DNA of 40,994 nucleotides, from the NCBI GenBank assembly GCA_022792135.1, contig JAAWAM010000005.1, positions 1 to 40,994 of the forward strand, given 5' to 3'. Below the pieces are notes generated by a model. The model searched no databases. It was not told the DNA's origin and saw only the letters and a program-made list of their open reading frames with translations. This stretch comes from Clostridia bacterium (lineage in GTDB: Bacteria > Bacillota > Clostridia > TANB77 > CAG-508). Both the position numbers and the translations under genes were made by a program. Positions 1-7,721 of the stretch are shown here, piece after piece. The stretch's first letter is position 1. Each line of letters opens with the position of its first letter.

Positions 1-1
1 C

Positions 2-1111
2 TTTGCCCCTGCTTTTCAACAGTTATTAGATGCAGAAATGGAAACAAAATTAGGATATTCTAAAAATGAAAGAACAGATAATGAAAATTATCGAAATGGA
101 TATTATCCAGAAAGAACTGTATCAACAGAAATAGGAGATATTCCAGTAAAAGTACCAAGAGATAGAAATGGAGAAATCAATTCTGACTTAGTTCCAAAAT
201 ATTCTAGAACAGTAAATGCATTTGACGAAAAGGTAATAGCGATGTATGCCTTAGGATTATCAGATAAAGACATACAAGAGCAAATAAAAGAAATATTTGG
301 CTGTAATTTATCACCAGATATGATAAGTGATATAACAGACAAAATCATACCAGAAATCCAAGAATGGAAGAAAAGAAAATTGGAAGAAGTGTATCCAATC
401 GTATTTATAGATGCTACCCATTTTCATGTACGAGATAATGGACAAATAGTAAAAAAGGCTGCCTATGTAGTATTAGGAATAGATAGCGATGGAATGAAGA
501 AAGTATTAGATATTACGATAGGAGAAAATGAAAGTGCAAAATATTGGATGACAGTATTAAATGGATTAAAGAATCGAGGAATACAAGATATTCTAGTATT
601 ATGTGCAGATGGTCTAACGGGACTAAAAGAAGCTATAGCAGCTATTTTTCCTAAAACAGAATATCAAAGATGTATTGTACATCAAATAAGAAACTCATTA
701 AAGTATGTACCATATACAGACAAGAAAGAATTAGCAAAAGATTTAAAAACAGTATATCAAGCATCTACAGAAGAAATAGCCTATACAAATTTATTAGAGT
801 TAGATGAAAAATGGAAAAGCAGATATCCTGGTGCAATACAAAGTTGGATAGATAATTGGGAAGTACTTTCTGTGTTCTTCAAGTTTTCAGCTGAAATAAG
901 AAAAATCATGTATACAACAAATGCAATAGAAAGCTTAAATAGTACCTATAAAAGAATTAATAGAAATAGAAACGTATTTCCAATAGATATGTCATTACTA
1001 AAAGTACTTTATTTATCAACATTAAAAGCAGAAAAAAAGTGGTCAAGAATGGTGAGTAAATGGGATTTATGTTTGTCCCAATTTAGGATTATGTATGAAG
1101 GCAGAATTTAG
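2..1111 (+). CDS. IS256-family (Mutator-type) transposase, 5' end outside window
   Basis: DDE transposase that cuts and joins the ends of its insertion sequence. The frame is open from base 2, upstream of the first ATG at 38, and encodes FAPAFQQLLDAEMETKLGYS, the usual N-terminal region of IS256 transposases, so the true start lies left of the window. Visible length is 369 residues against about 400 for the family. Counting from the ATG at 38, the presumed catalytic residues are D125 (FIDATHF), D191 (CADGLTG) and E298 (TTNAIESLNSTYKR). The C-terminal domain is complete, and no frameshift or internal stop is seen, so the copy may be active. It ends about 190 bp before the putative IS right end. 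Confidence 0.93.
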   Translation, partial: FAPAFQQLLDAEMETKLGYSKNERTDNENYRNGYYPERTVSTEIGDIPVKVPRDRNGEINSDLVPKYSRTVNAFDEKVIAMYALGLSDKDIQEQIKEIFGCNLSPDMISDITDKIIPEIQEWKKRKLEEVYPIVFIDATHFHVRDNGQIVKKAAYVVLGIDSDGMKKVLDITIGENESAKYWMTVLNGLKNRGIQDILVLCADGLTGLKEAIAAIFPKTEYQRCIVHQIRNSLKYVPYTDKKELAKDLKTVYQASTEEIAYTNLLELDEKWKSRYPGAIQSWIDNWEVLSVFFKFSAEIRKIMYTTNAIESLNSTYKRINRNRNVFPIDMSLLKVLYLSTLKAEKKWSRMVSKWDLCLSQFRIMYEGRI

Positions 1112-1131
1112 ATTTAATCCTAAAATAATAG

Positions 1132-1155
1132 GCTTAAGAAGGAATTTTCTTAAGC
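1132..1155. terminator. Hairpin after the transposase gene
   Basis: GCTTAAGAA (1132-1140) pairs perfectly with TTCTTAAGC (1147-1155) about 20 bp after the transposase stop. Only a weak T-rich tail follows, so it may be a terminator or a structure that protects the IS from outside transcription. A second AT-rich hairpin follows at 1175-1204. Confidence 0.45.
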
Positions 1156-1318
1156 TCTATTAAAATTACACAACTTTTTCTAAAAGGTTGATTTTTTAGA
1201 AAAATATAGTTAAAATAAATTTTGTTTTAAAATATTAATTTTTTTCAAGTTATCAATCGGAAGGAAATCCGATTTACACAACTTTTACGATAGTCTCCTG
1301 TCCAATTAACCATTTTTT

Positions 1319-1876
1319 CTATTCATCTTCTAATTGTTCCACTATCTTTTCTGCTTCTTTTTCAATTTTTGCTTCCACTTCTTTTTTATCATCTTGTTGT
1401 TTTTTCATGTTTTTATCATGCTTTTTTTGCATTTCTTTTAATATTTTTTCGGTTTCTTCTTTCCTGTTTTGCATATGTCTGTTCATCATTTGATTTGTTT
1501 TCTCGATTAAATCTGGCATATAGTCTAATAATTTGTCTAAAGATGAAGTATGGTTGACTGGCATTAATTTTACATTGTTTGGTTGGATAACTAAAAATGC
1601 AATTGGATGAATCGTAACTCCTGCTCCTGAACCACCTCCAAAAGGTAAGCGATATTGAATGGCTTCTTCTTTCTCTCTTTTTGTATATTCATCTAGTGTC
1701 TCTCCTTTAAATTCACTACCTCCTGCCGCAAATCCAAAAGAAACTTTAGAAATTGGTATAATGACAATATTGTTAGAAGTTTCTATTGGTTCTCCTATGA
1801 TAGTATTGACATCTATCATATCTTGAATGCTATTCATAGCTGTAATCATAAGACCTTCTATTGGATGTTCGCTCAT
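1319..1876 (-). CDS. ytfJ: GerW/YtfJ family sporulation protein
   Basis: Matches the Spore_YtfJ/GerW family, conserved in endospore formers and linked in Bacillus to germination. The N-terminal part (HPIEGLMITAMNSIQDMIDV) and the glycine-rich centre (SFGFAAGGSEF, then LPFGGGSGAGVTIHPIAFLV) are diagnostic. The last ~65 residues are a highly charged Lys/Glu predicted coiled coil, longer than in most YtfJ proteins. The ATG at 1876 has a good AAGGAGTG ribosome binding site. Its first 47 bases overlap the end of the upstream DUF2953 gene, so the two are co-transcribed, as for ytfI-ytfJ in Bacillus. Confidence 0.92.
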   Translation of the reverse strand: MSEHPIEGLMITAMNSIQDMIDVNTIIGEPIETSNNIVIIPISKVSFGFAAGGSEFKGETLDEYTKREKEEAIQYRLPFGGGSGAGVTIHPIAFLVIQPNNVKLMPVNHTSSLDKLLDYMPDLIEKTNQMMNRHMQNRKEETEKILKEMQKKHDKNMKKQQDDKKEVEAKIEKEAEKIVEQLEDE

Positions 1877-2441
1877 ATTTTTTCACTCCTTCTTTTTGAT
1901 TTAAGATATATATTATACTTATAATATGTATCATTTTTATTTCAAATATACTTGAAATTCCTATATTGATTAGATTTTGATTACTATAAACAGGAGTAAT
2001 TTTAAAGCTCTGATTACTAGCTTCTTTTACTTTCTTTCTAAGAATGATGGCTATTATCGTACTCAGCACAGGAACTATCATAGAGGTTAAAGCAGCATTT
2101 TCTGTCCCTAACTGTATTTTTAAATGAATATCTTGAATGGCTATATTTGCCTTTTTCATCGCTTTAAAAATTCTCTTGTCGAACGAATTTTTATTTTGTA
2201 AAGCTTTAAAATCTATTTTTCTTATTTTTTCTTTTAGTTTTAGTTTTTCAAGTTTTGTTTTTGTTATGTTTACTTTTAAAATTGGTATCTTACTTAAAAC
2301 ATATAACTTTATGATTATTTTATAATCTTGATTTATATGCCTAACGGTTATGGAAGAAAATTTAAAATTTATGATTTCAATTCTTATTTTTGAAAATATA
2401 AGAAGTAAAATAATCATTAAAAAAAGAAAAAGAAAAACCAA
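1830..2441 (-). CDS. DUF2953 domain-containing membrane-anchored protein (YtfI-like)
   Basis: A 203-residue protein with a hydrophobic N-terminal segment (about residues 1-17, FLFLFLMIILLLIFSKI) and a second hydrophobic stretch near residues 120-135. Size, the IRIEIINFKF start of the soluble part and position directly before ytfJ match the DUF2953 family (B. subtilis YtfI), whose function is unknown. The start is TTG, supported by an AGGAGG site 8 bases upstream. The 3' end overlaps ytfJ by 47 bp in another frame, implying translational coupling. Family assignment rests partly on synteny. Confidence 0.75.
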   Translation of the reverse strand: MVFLFLFLMIILLLIFSKIRIEIINFKFSSITVRHINQDYKIIIKLYVLSKIPILKVNITKTKLEKLKLKEKIRKIDFKALQNKNSFDKRIFKAMKKANIAIQDIHLKIQLGTENAALTSMIVPVLSTIIAIILRKKVKEASNQSFKITPVYSNQNLINIGISSIFEIKMIHIISIIYILNQKEGVKKYERTSNRRSYDYSYE

Positions 2442-2516
2442 TATTTTCGCCTCCTTTTGGACGATTTATTATTAGTTTTTCCAATGATTTCTTTTTTAAA
2501 CCTATTTTTTAATGTT

Positions 2517-3269
2517 TCAGCTACTTTTTTTTGTTCTTTCTACCATAATATCACCAAATAATTCTTCTTGTGTAGTTGCTACTTTACTTCTTCTAGATAA
2601 TTCTAATAATCCAGAAAAAGCAGTTACTACTTCTTGTTTATTATGCTGTTTAATAGAAAATAATCTATTAAATACAAATTTCTTTTGTTTTACTAACACT
2701 TTAAACATTTCTTTTACTTTGCTAGCCACTGTATAATGATCCGTAATGGCTATCTTTTCTATGTTTTTGGCATTTTGATTTATTTTTTCATGGTTTTTTT
2801 CTACTAATTTACTATAAATAGTTGGTATTACAGTATCATCATAGTCTTTTTGTAGTTTTTGTTTTGGTAATTTGATTTCTTCTGCTAATTTGAAATATCG
2901 ATTTGAGTATGTTGCATAATTTTCTTTTAATATTTTACTAATTTCTTTGAATTTTTTATATTCTATAATTCTTCTAATTAGCTCTTCTTCTGTCAATTCC
3001 TCTTCTTCCTCTTCTTGTTTGGGTAATAAATTTTTAGATTTTAAGAATAGTAGTGTAGAAGCCATAACTAGGAATTCACTTGTAATTTCTAAATTTAGTT
3101 TTTCTTGTTCTTTTAAATAATCGATATATTGATCTGTTATAGCACTTAAATTGATATCGTAGATACTCATTTTGTTTTTATCAATTAAGTGACATAGTAA
3201 GTCGAGTGGTCCTTCAAAGTTGTTTATTTTTATTGCGTATTTTTGTGTTTCTAATGTTAGTATTGCCAT
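2517..3269 (-). CDS. scpA: Segregation and condensation protein A
   Basis: Kleisin subunit of the SMC-ScpAB complex that compacts and segregates chromosomes. The N-terminal signature is clear (INNFEGPLDLLCHLIDKNKM, then YDINLSAITDQYIDYL), and the C-terminal winged helix ends with EELFGDIMVE. Length (250 aa) is normal. The ATG at 3269 has an AGGAGA site. recX lies 14 bp upstream and the DUF2953 gene 75 bp downstream. The usual partner scpB, which follows scpA in many Firmicutes, is not in this window. Confidence 0.93.
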   Translation of the reverse strand: MAILTLETQKYAIKINNFEGPLDLLCHLIDKNKMSIYDINLSAITDQYIDYLKEQEKLNLEITSEFLVMASTLLFLKSKNLLPKQEEEEEELTEEELIRRIIEYKKFKEISKILKENYATYSNRYFKLAEEIKLPKQKLQKDYDDTVIPTIYSKLVEKNHEKINQNAKNIEKIAITDHYTVASKVKEMFKVLVKQKKFVFNRLFSIKQHNKQEVVTAFSGLLELSRRSKVATTQEELFGDIMVERTKKSS

Positions 3270-3283
3270 TTTCTTCTCCTTTT

Positions 3284-3724
3284 TTATTCCTCTGCTTTGT
3301 TTATATTTTCGATTTTATATCCTTTTTTTAATAGAAATTGTTTGATTTCTTCTGGCTCCATTGTAGCTGATTTTTTATTTATTAGATTAGCTGCTGATTT
3401 TGTTTCATATTCTTCTAATTTTTCTCGATTTTCGTATATATAGTTTTCTATCTCGTTTCTTTTTAACCCTTTACTTGCCAATTTGTATTGTATTTCTCGA
3501 ATGGATAAGTTTTTTAAAAGCATAAAATTATGGATTGTTTTTTCTATATATTCTTTGTCATTGATGTATTTTGCTTCTTTTAGGTATTGGATAATGTCTT
3601 CTAACAGATTTTCTTCTATGGTTCTTCCAAATTTATTTCTTACTTCTTGTTCTGTTCTTTTTTTATATAGAATGTATTTTAGTATTCTTGTTTTTTCTCG
3701 ATCAAATTCTTCCATTGTATACAT
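3284..3724 (-). CDS. recX: Regulatory protein RecX
   Basis: RecX binds inside the RecA filament and modulates its activity. The protein has the tandem three-helix repeats of the family: ILKYILYKKRTEQEVRNKF, then LKEAKYINDKEYIEKTIHNF and IREIQYKLASKGLKRNEIE. At 146 aa it lies within the family range. It sits near recA but is separated by hicB, so it is not in a simple recA-recX operon; it probably leads the recX-scpA-DUF2953-ytfJ transcript. An in-frame second Met (residue 4, MEEFDREK) is an alternative start. Confidence 0.9.
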   Translation of the reverse strand: MYTMEEFDREKTRILKYILYKKRTEQEVRNKFGRTIEENLLEDIIQYLKEAKYINDKEYIEKTIHNFMLLKNLSIREIQYKLASKGLKRNEIENYIYENREKLEEYETKSAANLINKKSATMEPEEIKQFLLKKGYKIENINKAEE

Positions 3725-3784
3725 TTTTTTACCTTCTTTTTTCTTTTTCTCATTTTACTATAAGTTTTTAGAAATAGCAAGCAA

Positions 3785-4192
3785 TTATAGTATCCTTTTT
3801 ATTTTTAAATATTCTTTCAAAGCTGATTGTAATACTTTCGAAAAGTTTACATTCTGTGCCTCTGCTAATTTGTTTAACCATTGTGGTATGGTTAAAGTTT
3901 TTTTTACAGCTTGCTCTTCCATCTCATTTCTAACTAATGGCATCCATACACTAACTGTTACTGTCTTTTCATTTTCTTTACATTTAATCTTTTCTAATGG
4001 TGTACTTTTAGGAATTTTAATTTCTTCTTCCTCTCTGTTGTAAAGGACTAATTCTAGGACTTCTTTTGCATTTTTTAAGGCTTCTTTTGTTGTTTCTGCG
4101 TAAGAAATGGCTTCTTCTAAATCTGGAAACCTAATATTAATTCCATCGTCTTCATAACTAAAAATGGCAACAAATTCATAACTTTCTTTCAT
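3785..4192 (-). CDS. hicB: HicB-family antitoxin without a complete HicA partner
   Basis: A 135-residue HicB-type antitoxin. The N-terminal degenerate RNase-H-like fold is recognisable (YEFVAIFSYEDDGINIRFPD, then EEAISYAETTKEALKNAKEV), and the C-terminal region is a ribbon-helix-helix DNA-binding domain (VSVWMPLVRNEM, then IPQWLNKLAEAQNVNFSKVL). In complete modules it neutralises the HicA mRNA-cleaving toxin and represses its own operon. No full hicA is present; only a 12-codon ORF resembling a HicA N-terminus lies upstream (4217-4255). A promoter with an embedded palindrome upstream suggests that self-repression is retained. Confidence 0.85.
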   Translation of the reverse strand: MKESYEFVAIFSYEDDGINIRFPDLEEAISYAETTKEALKNAKEVLELVLYNREEEEIKIPKSTPLEKIKCKENEKTVTVSVWMPLVRNEMEEQAVKKTLTIPQWLNKLAEAQNVNFSKVLQSALKEYLKIKRIL

Positions 4193-4216
4193 ATCTTTTT
4201 CCTCCCTATTTTAATC

Positions 4217-4255
4217 TTATATTTTTATAATATGTTTTGGTGAATATTTCTTCAT
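4217..4255 (-). pseudogene. Probable remnant of hicA (12 codons)
   Basis: A 12-codon ORF (MKKYSPKHIIKI then TAA) lies 25 bp before hicB, with an AAGGAGGG ribosome binding site. HicA toxins begin with similar sequence (Lys/Tyr/Ser followed by an E/H-I-I-K-I-L helix), and hicA normally occupies exactly this place. This looks like a toxin gene deleted after codon 12. A leader peptide is the alternative. Confidence 0.45.
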
Positions 4256-4278
4256 GACTAATTACTGCCCTCCTTATT

Positions 4279-4307
4279 ATGTTACACGTATTTTCTATAC
4301 GTGTCAA
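4279..4307 (-). promoter_or_regulatory. hicB promoter with embedded palindromic operator
   Basis: On the minus strand, -35 TTGACA (4302-4307), a 17-bp spacer and -10 TAACAT (4279-4284). A perfect inverted repeat ACACGTAT-5-ATACGTGT (4284-4304) fills the spacer and touches both boxes, as expected for autorepression by the ribbon-helix-helix domain of HicB. Confidence 0.7.
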
Positions 4308-4337
4308 GTGTTTTTTTCTGAATGAAATAGAAAAAGA

Positions 4338-4373
4338 CTAAATAGATTGCATATTTTCATACAATCTATTTAG
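4338..4373 (-). terminator. Rho-independent terminator of recA
   Basis: A 12-bp perfect stem (CTAAATAGATTG with CAATCTATTTAG) 22 bp after the recA stop, followed on the minus strand by a T-rich tract. T-rich sequence also follows on the plus strand, so it could work in both directions. Confidence 0.85.
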
Positions 4374-4394
4374 CCCCTATTTTTTATTTTCTAA

Positions 4395-5447
4395 TTATTC
4401 GTCGTCGTCCTCTTCTTTACTTGGTAATTCCTCTCCTAAACTTTGTTCAAATGCTTTGGCAAAATCTGCTCTTACTTTTTGTTCTATCTCTTTTAACATT
4501 TCAGGATTTGCTTTTAAGTAATTTTTAACATTTTCTCTTCCTTGTCCAATTCTTTCTCCATTGTAACTGAACCAAGAACCTGCTTTTTCTACAATGTCTA
4601 AGTTAACTGCCATATCTAAAATGTTTCCTACTTTTGAAATTCCTTCTCCATAAACAACATCAAATTCTGCTTCTCTAAATGGTGGTGCTACTTTATTTTT
4701 GATTACTTTTACACGCACACGATTTCCTTTGAATTCTCCATCTTGCTTAATATTTTCTATTTTTCTAATATCCATTCGAACAGATGCATAGAATTTTAAT
4801 GCTCTACCTCCTGTTGTGGTTTCTGGATTACCAAACATAACACCTATTTTTTCCCTTAATTGGTTAATAAAGATTAGTACTGTTTTTGTTTTGTTAAGTG
4901 CTCCTGCTAATTTTCTTAGTGCTTGTGACATTAATCTTGCTTGAAGTCCCATATGAGAGTCTCCCATATCTCCATCAATTTCTGCTTTTGGTACTAAAGC
5001 TGCCACAGAGTCTACTACGATAACATCTAATGCCCCACTTCTTACTAGACTTTCTGTAATTTCTAGTGCTTGTTCTCCTGTGTCTGGTTGTGATACGATT
5101 AGATTGTCAATGTCAACCCCTAATTTTTTAGCATAAACTGGGTCTAATGCGTGCTCTGCATCGATAAATGCAGCTTCTCCTCCTATTTTTTGTGCTTCTG
5201 CTACAATGTGTAATGCTAATGTTGTTTTTCCAGATGATTCTGGTCCATATACTTCTATAATTCTACCTCTTGGTACTCCTCCAATTCCTAATGCAATATC
5301 TAAGCTTAATGCTCCTGTTGGTATTGCTTCTATTTCCATTGCTTTGAATTCTCCTAATTTCATAACAGAGCCTTTTCCAAATTGTTTTTCAATTTGGCTC
5401 ATTGCCATTTCTAATGCTTTTTTCTTTTCTGTGTTTTCTTTCATCAT
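4395..5447 (-). CDS. recA: Recombinase RecA
   Basis: The central homologous-recombination and SOS co-protease ATPase. All landmarks are present: Walker [10 protein letters not shown] (residues 68-76), the MAW-like region [10 protein letters not shown], Walker B-like [11 protein letters not shown], the L2-adjacent [20 protein letters not shown], and a C-terminal acidic tail (EEDDDE). Length 350 aa is normal. Two adjacent ATGs follow a GGGAGG site; the first is annotated. It has its own promoter and terminator and so appears monocistronic. Confidence 0.98.
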   Translation of the reverse strand: MMKENTEKKKALEMAMSQIEKQFGKGSVMKLGEFKAMEIEAIPTGALSLDIALGIGGVPRGRIIEVYGPESSGKTTLALHIVAEAQKIGGEAAFIDAEHALDPVYAKKLGVDIDNLIVSQPDTGEQALEITESLVRSGALDVIVVDSVAALVPKAEIDGDMGDSHMGLQARLMSQALRKLAGALNKTKTVLIFINQLREKIGVMFGNPETTTGGRALKFYASVRMDIRKIENIKQDGEFKGNRVRVKVIKNKVAPPFREAEFDVVYGEGISKVGNILDMAVNLDIVEKAGSWFSYNGERIGQGRENVKNYLKANPEMLKEIEQKVRADFAKAFEQSLGEELPSKEEDDDE

Positions 5448-5466
5448 TTTTCCTCCCTAATTTTTA

Positions 5467-5516
5467 TGAACTTTTGTTTGATGTACTTATTATATATCAA
5501 ATATTTGTTTTGTCAA
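5467..5516 (-). promoter_or_regulatory. recA promoter with a degenerate SOS (LexA) box
   Basis: Minus strand: -35 TTGACA (5511-5516), 16-bp spacer, -10 TATAAT (5489-5494). Just downstream, at or after the expected transcription start, 5467-5480 reads TGAACTTTTGTTTG, two mismatches from the Gram-positive LexA consensus CGAAC-N4-GTTCG. The promoter is convincing; the LexA site is tentative. Confidence 0.65.
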
Positions 5517-5539
5517 TACTTTTTTCATTTTTTTATTTT

Positions 5540-7127
5540 CTATTTATACCATCCTTCTATTCCATAGAAAGAATTAAACCAATTTGGTGTTATCTCTCCT
5601 ACTAATCCTGAACTATAGGCTATGATATATTTGTTGTTATATAAACTAATATATGGCATATCGGTTTTGTAGATTTCAACAAGCCTTTGGTATTTTTCTT
5701 TTAGGATGTTTTCGTCTGTTGTATTTTTTACTTCATTCATAATATGACTTATTTCTTCGTTTGCATAATTAGCTAGATTTTCTTCTCCGAAAAAATGTAT
5801 CTAAATTTGGACTTGGTGACATGGTCATACTACATAAAGCAATATCATAGTTTTTATTTGCAATGGCGTGATGATATGCTTCATCTGCTGCTTGTATAAT
5901 ATGAATCATAATTCCTTGATTTCCTAGTTGTTCTTTTATATTTTGTGCCACTGTAACATTAGCAGCATTGCTTGCTTTTACTAATAAATTTAGTGTTATC
6001 TTTTGGGTTTTATAGTTTTCTGTCTTTTGCCAAGTTCCATTTCTCTCAATCCAACCATGATCCACAAGTATTTGTTTTGCTTGTTCTAAATGATAACCAC
6101 TACTAGCATCTTGCCCCTGTGCTAGCCAATTTCCATAGTCTAATGGAAAACTACTTGTATAACATTTACTATTAAAAATACTAGATGTTATATTTTCTTT
6201 ATCTATTGAATAGGAAATTGCTTTTCTGATTTCTGGTTTTCCTAAGAAATAATTTGCCATATTGAAGGCTAGAAAGGTGTGCTCTCTTCCTTTTATTTCT
6301 TTTGCATTATAACCAATTGTTCCAATATAGTCTTGCACATTATAGTTAGAGGTACTAATCAAATCTAAGTTTCCAATTTTGAAACTATTATATAATTCTC
6401 CAATAGAGGAATATAGATTAATTGTCACTTTTTCCAGTGTCATTTCCTTTTCTTTCTTCCACCAATTTATGTTTTTTTCTAAGAGGATATACGAAGGTTG
6501 TACTTCTGCTATTTTGAATTTTCCTGTACCAATTGGTGATGTATTCTTTGCTGTATTTACAAAATCTTCTCCTTCATAATATCCTTTTGATAAAATTGGA
6601 AAAGTTAGGTAATATTCAAAAAATGGGATTTCTTTATCCAAATTAATTTTTATGGTATAATCGTCTATAATGTCCACTCCTACTACATTTTGGACGTTTA
6701 CCGAATAGATTGTTTGTGTGTCTTTTAGTCGATCAATTGTAAATCTTACATCTTCTGCTGTAAATCTTTGACTATCTGACCATCTAACATTTTCTCTTAA
6801 TTTGATTAAATAAGAATTATCACTTTGCTTGGCCCATTCTTTTGCTAAACAAGCTTCTGCTTTATATTCTGAAGTTAGATTGATAAGTGGTTCATAGATT
6901 AATTTTGAGATATCTTGAACATTTTTGTTATGACTAAGAATAGGGTTGATTGTATCTAATCCTGCTATTCCTAATTTTATTTCTTTTATTTTATCTTCTT
7001 GATTACTTGCTATATAAGCTTCTTCTTGCTTTTTTTCTTCTTCGTCTTTTCTTATCTTATAGATAGAAAAAACGAGAATGATAATAATAAATATTATGAA
7101 TACATATTTAATCCAATTTGATTTCAT
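5540..7127 (-). CDS. Peptide/nickel-type ABC transporter substrate-binding lipoprotein-like protein, in two frames joined by +1 at a CGG codon
   Basis: An extracytoplasmic solute-binding protein of the OppA/DppA (SBP_bac_5) family. It has an N-terminal membrane anchor or signal (hydrophobic residues about 8-24, no clear lipobox Cys), then typical family text: TINPILSHNKNVQDISKLIY, WSDSQRFTAEDVRFTIDRLK, and EIRKAISYSIDKENI. The first frame (7127-5769) ends prematurely after NLDTFF-RRRKSS. The continuation FFGEENLANYANEEISHIMN and onward runs in the +1 frame to 5540, where the protein ends normally. The switch is at CGG, complement 5787-5789: TTT-TTT-C-GGA-GAA. The joined product is 528 aa, the usual size. 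Conventional annotation would call it a pseudogene. No permease or ATPase genes are adjacent. Confidence 0.85.
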
Positions 7128-7229
7128 ATTTCACCTCTACCTTTGCTATCATACATTATCTGAATTAAAATTTCAAGTTTTTTTGTATTTATTTGGTAAA
7201 CTTCTTATTTTGAAATTTTCAAACACAAA

Positions 7230-7259
7230 ACAGACTGCCTTTTAATTTTGACAGTCTGT
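7230..7259 (-). terminator. Rho-independent terminator of spoVS
   Basis: ACAGACTG (7230-7237) pairs with CAGTCTGT (7252-7259), starting 17 bp after the spoVS stop and followed on the minus strand by TTTTGTGTTT. Confidence 0.85.
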
Positions 7260-7275
7260 GTTTTATTTTATTATT

Positions 7276-7539
7276 TTAAGTTCTTGATTCTACAATTAGT
7301 TTAATACCAGTTCTGTCTTCCCCTTCTACCTCTACTTCAGCAAATGCTGGTATACAAACTAAATCTACTCCTGCTGGCGCTACAAATCCTCTTGCTATCG
7401 CCACTGCTTTTACCGCTTGATTTAATGCTCCTGCCCCAATTGCTTGCATTTCTGCTTTGTTTGATTCTTTTACCAATCCAGCAATTGCTCCTGCTACTGA
7501 ATTTGGATTTGATTTTGATGAAATTTTTAAAATTTCCAT
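7276..7539 (-). CDS. spoVS: Stage V sporulation protein S
   Basis: A small (87 aa) Alba-like nucleic-acid-binding protein required for sporulation progression in Bacillus. The sequence is nearly canonical: MEILKISSKSNPNSVAGAIA at the N-terminus, then AIGAGALNQAVKAVAIARGF and IPAFAEVEVEGEDRTGIKLI. It has its own sigma-A-like promoter and upstream Spo0A-like boxes. The order rny-ymdB-spoVS is conserved in Bacillus and many Clostridia and supports the assignments of all three genes. Confidence 0.97.
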   Translation of the reverse strand: MEILKISSKSNPNSVAGAIAGLVKESNKAEMQAIGAGALNQAVKAVAIARGFVAPAGVDLVCIPAFAEVEVEGEDRTGIKLIVESRT

Positions 7540-7593
7540 TTTCTTTTGCCTCCTATAATTTTTATTTTTGTTGTTGCAACTTTTACGATTTTT

Positions 7594-7622
7594 ATTTTAC
7601 ATTATTTGGAAACGCTTGTAAA
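7594..7622 (-). promoter_or_regulatory. spoVS promoter
   Basis: Minus strand: -35 TTTACA (7617-7622), 17-bp spacer, -10 TAAAAT (7594-7599), giving a leader of about 50 nt before the spoVS ATG. Five of six bases match the sigma-A consensus in each box. Confidence 0.65.
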
Positions 7623-7660
7623 GTATTTTTTGGAAATTTTTAGGAAATATCATCGCGACA

Positions 7661-7677
7661 AACGACAAATTTCGACA
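7661..7677 (-). promoter_or_regulatory. Tandem Spo0A-like boxes upstream of spoVS
   Basis: On the minus strand a perfect 0A-box TGTCGAA (complement 7671-7677) is followed exactly 10 bp later by TGTCGTT (complement 7661-7667), and a third TGTCG lies at complement 7656-7660. The 10-bp head-to-tail spacing matches how Spo0A dimers bind tandem boxes. The sites lie about 40-55 bp upstream of the spoVS -35. Confidence 0.5.
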
Positions 7678-7721
7678 TTTGTATATTGGTATCTTGTCTC
7701 TTAAGAAATTTCGTCTTATCT

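Larger units (their letters stand above)
1..1298 (+). mobile_element. IS256-family insertion sequence, right-hand part (left end outside window)
   Basis: The element is inferred from the IS256-type transposase plus a plausible right terminal inverted repeat. Positions 1274-1298 read TTACACAACTTTTACGATAG followed by TCTCC; a TTACACAA core near the tip is typical of IS256-family ends. A perfect 7-bp hairpin (1255-1261 with 1268-1274) lies just inside the tip. The left end and its matching repeat are not in the window, so the exact right boundary and any target duplication cannot be fixed. Confidence 0.7.

Noticed and set aside
2442-2530. A possible +1 or -1 extension of scpA past its stop through the A8 run
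   Set aside because: ScpA already ends at the normal family C-terminus; the extended frame gives a low-complexity Lys/Arg tail with no family support.
3483-4043. Long open frame on the plus strand opposite recX and hicB
   Set aside because: Hydrophobic Phe/Ser/Leu-rich translation produced by the complement of Lys/Glu-rich AT-biased genes; no ribosome binding site and no family resemblance.
5486-5500. A strong LexA operator for recA
   Set aside because: The only candidate (5467-5480) has two mismatches in conserved positions; kept as a tentative note, not as a firm site.
7605-7622. cre-like sequence (TGGAAACGCTTG) within the spoVS promoter
   Set aside because: Matches only the left half of the catabolite-response consensus; the right half (CA end) is missing.
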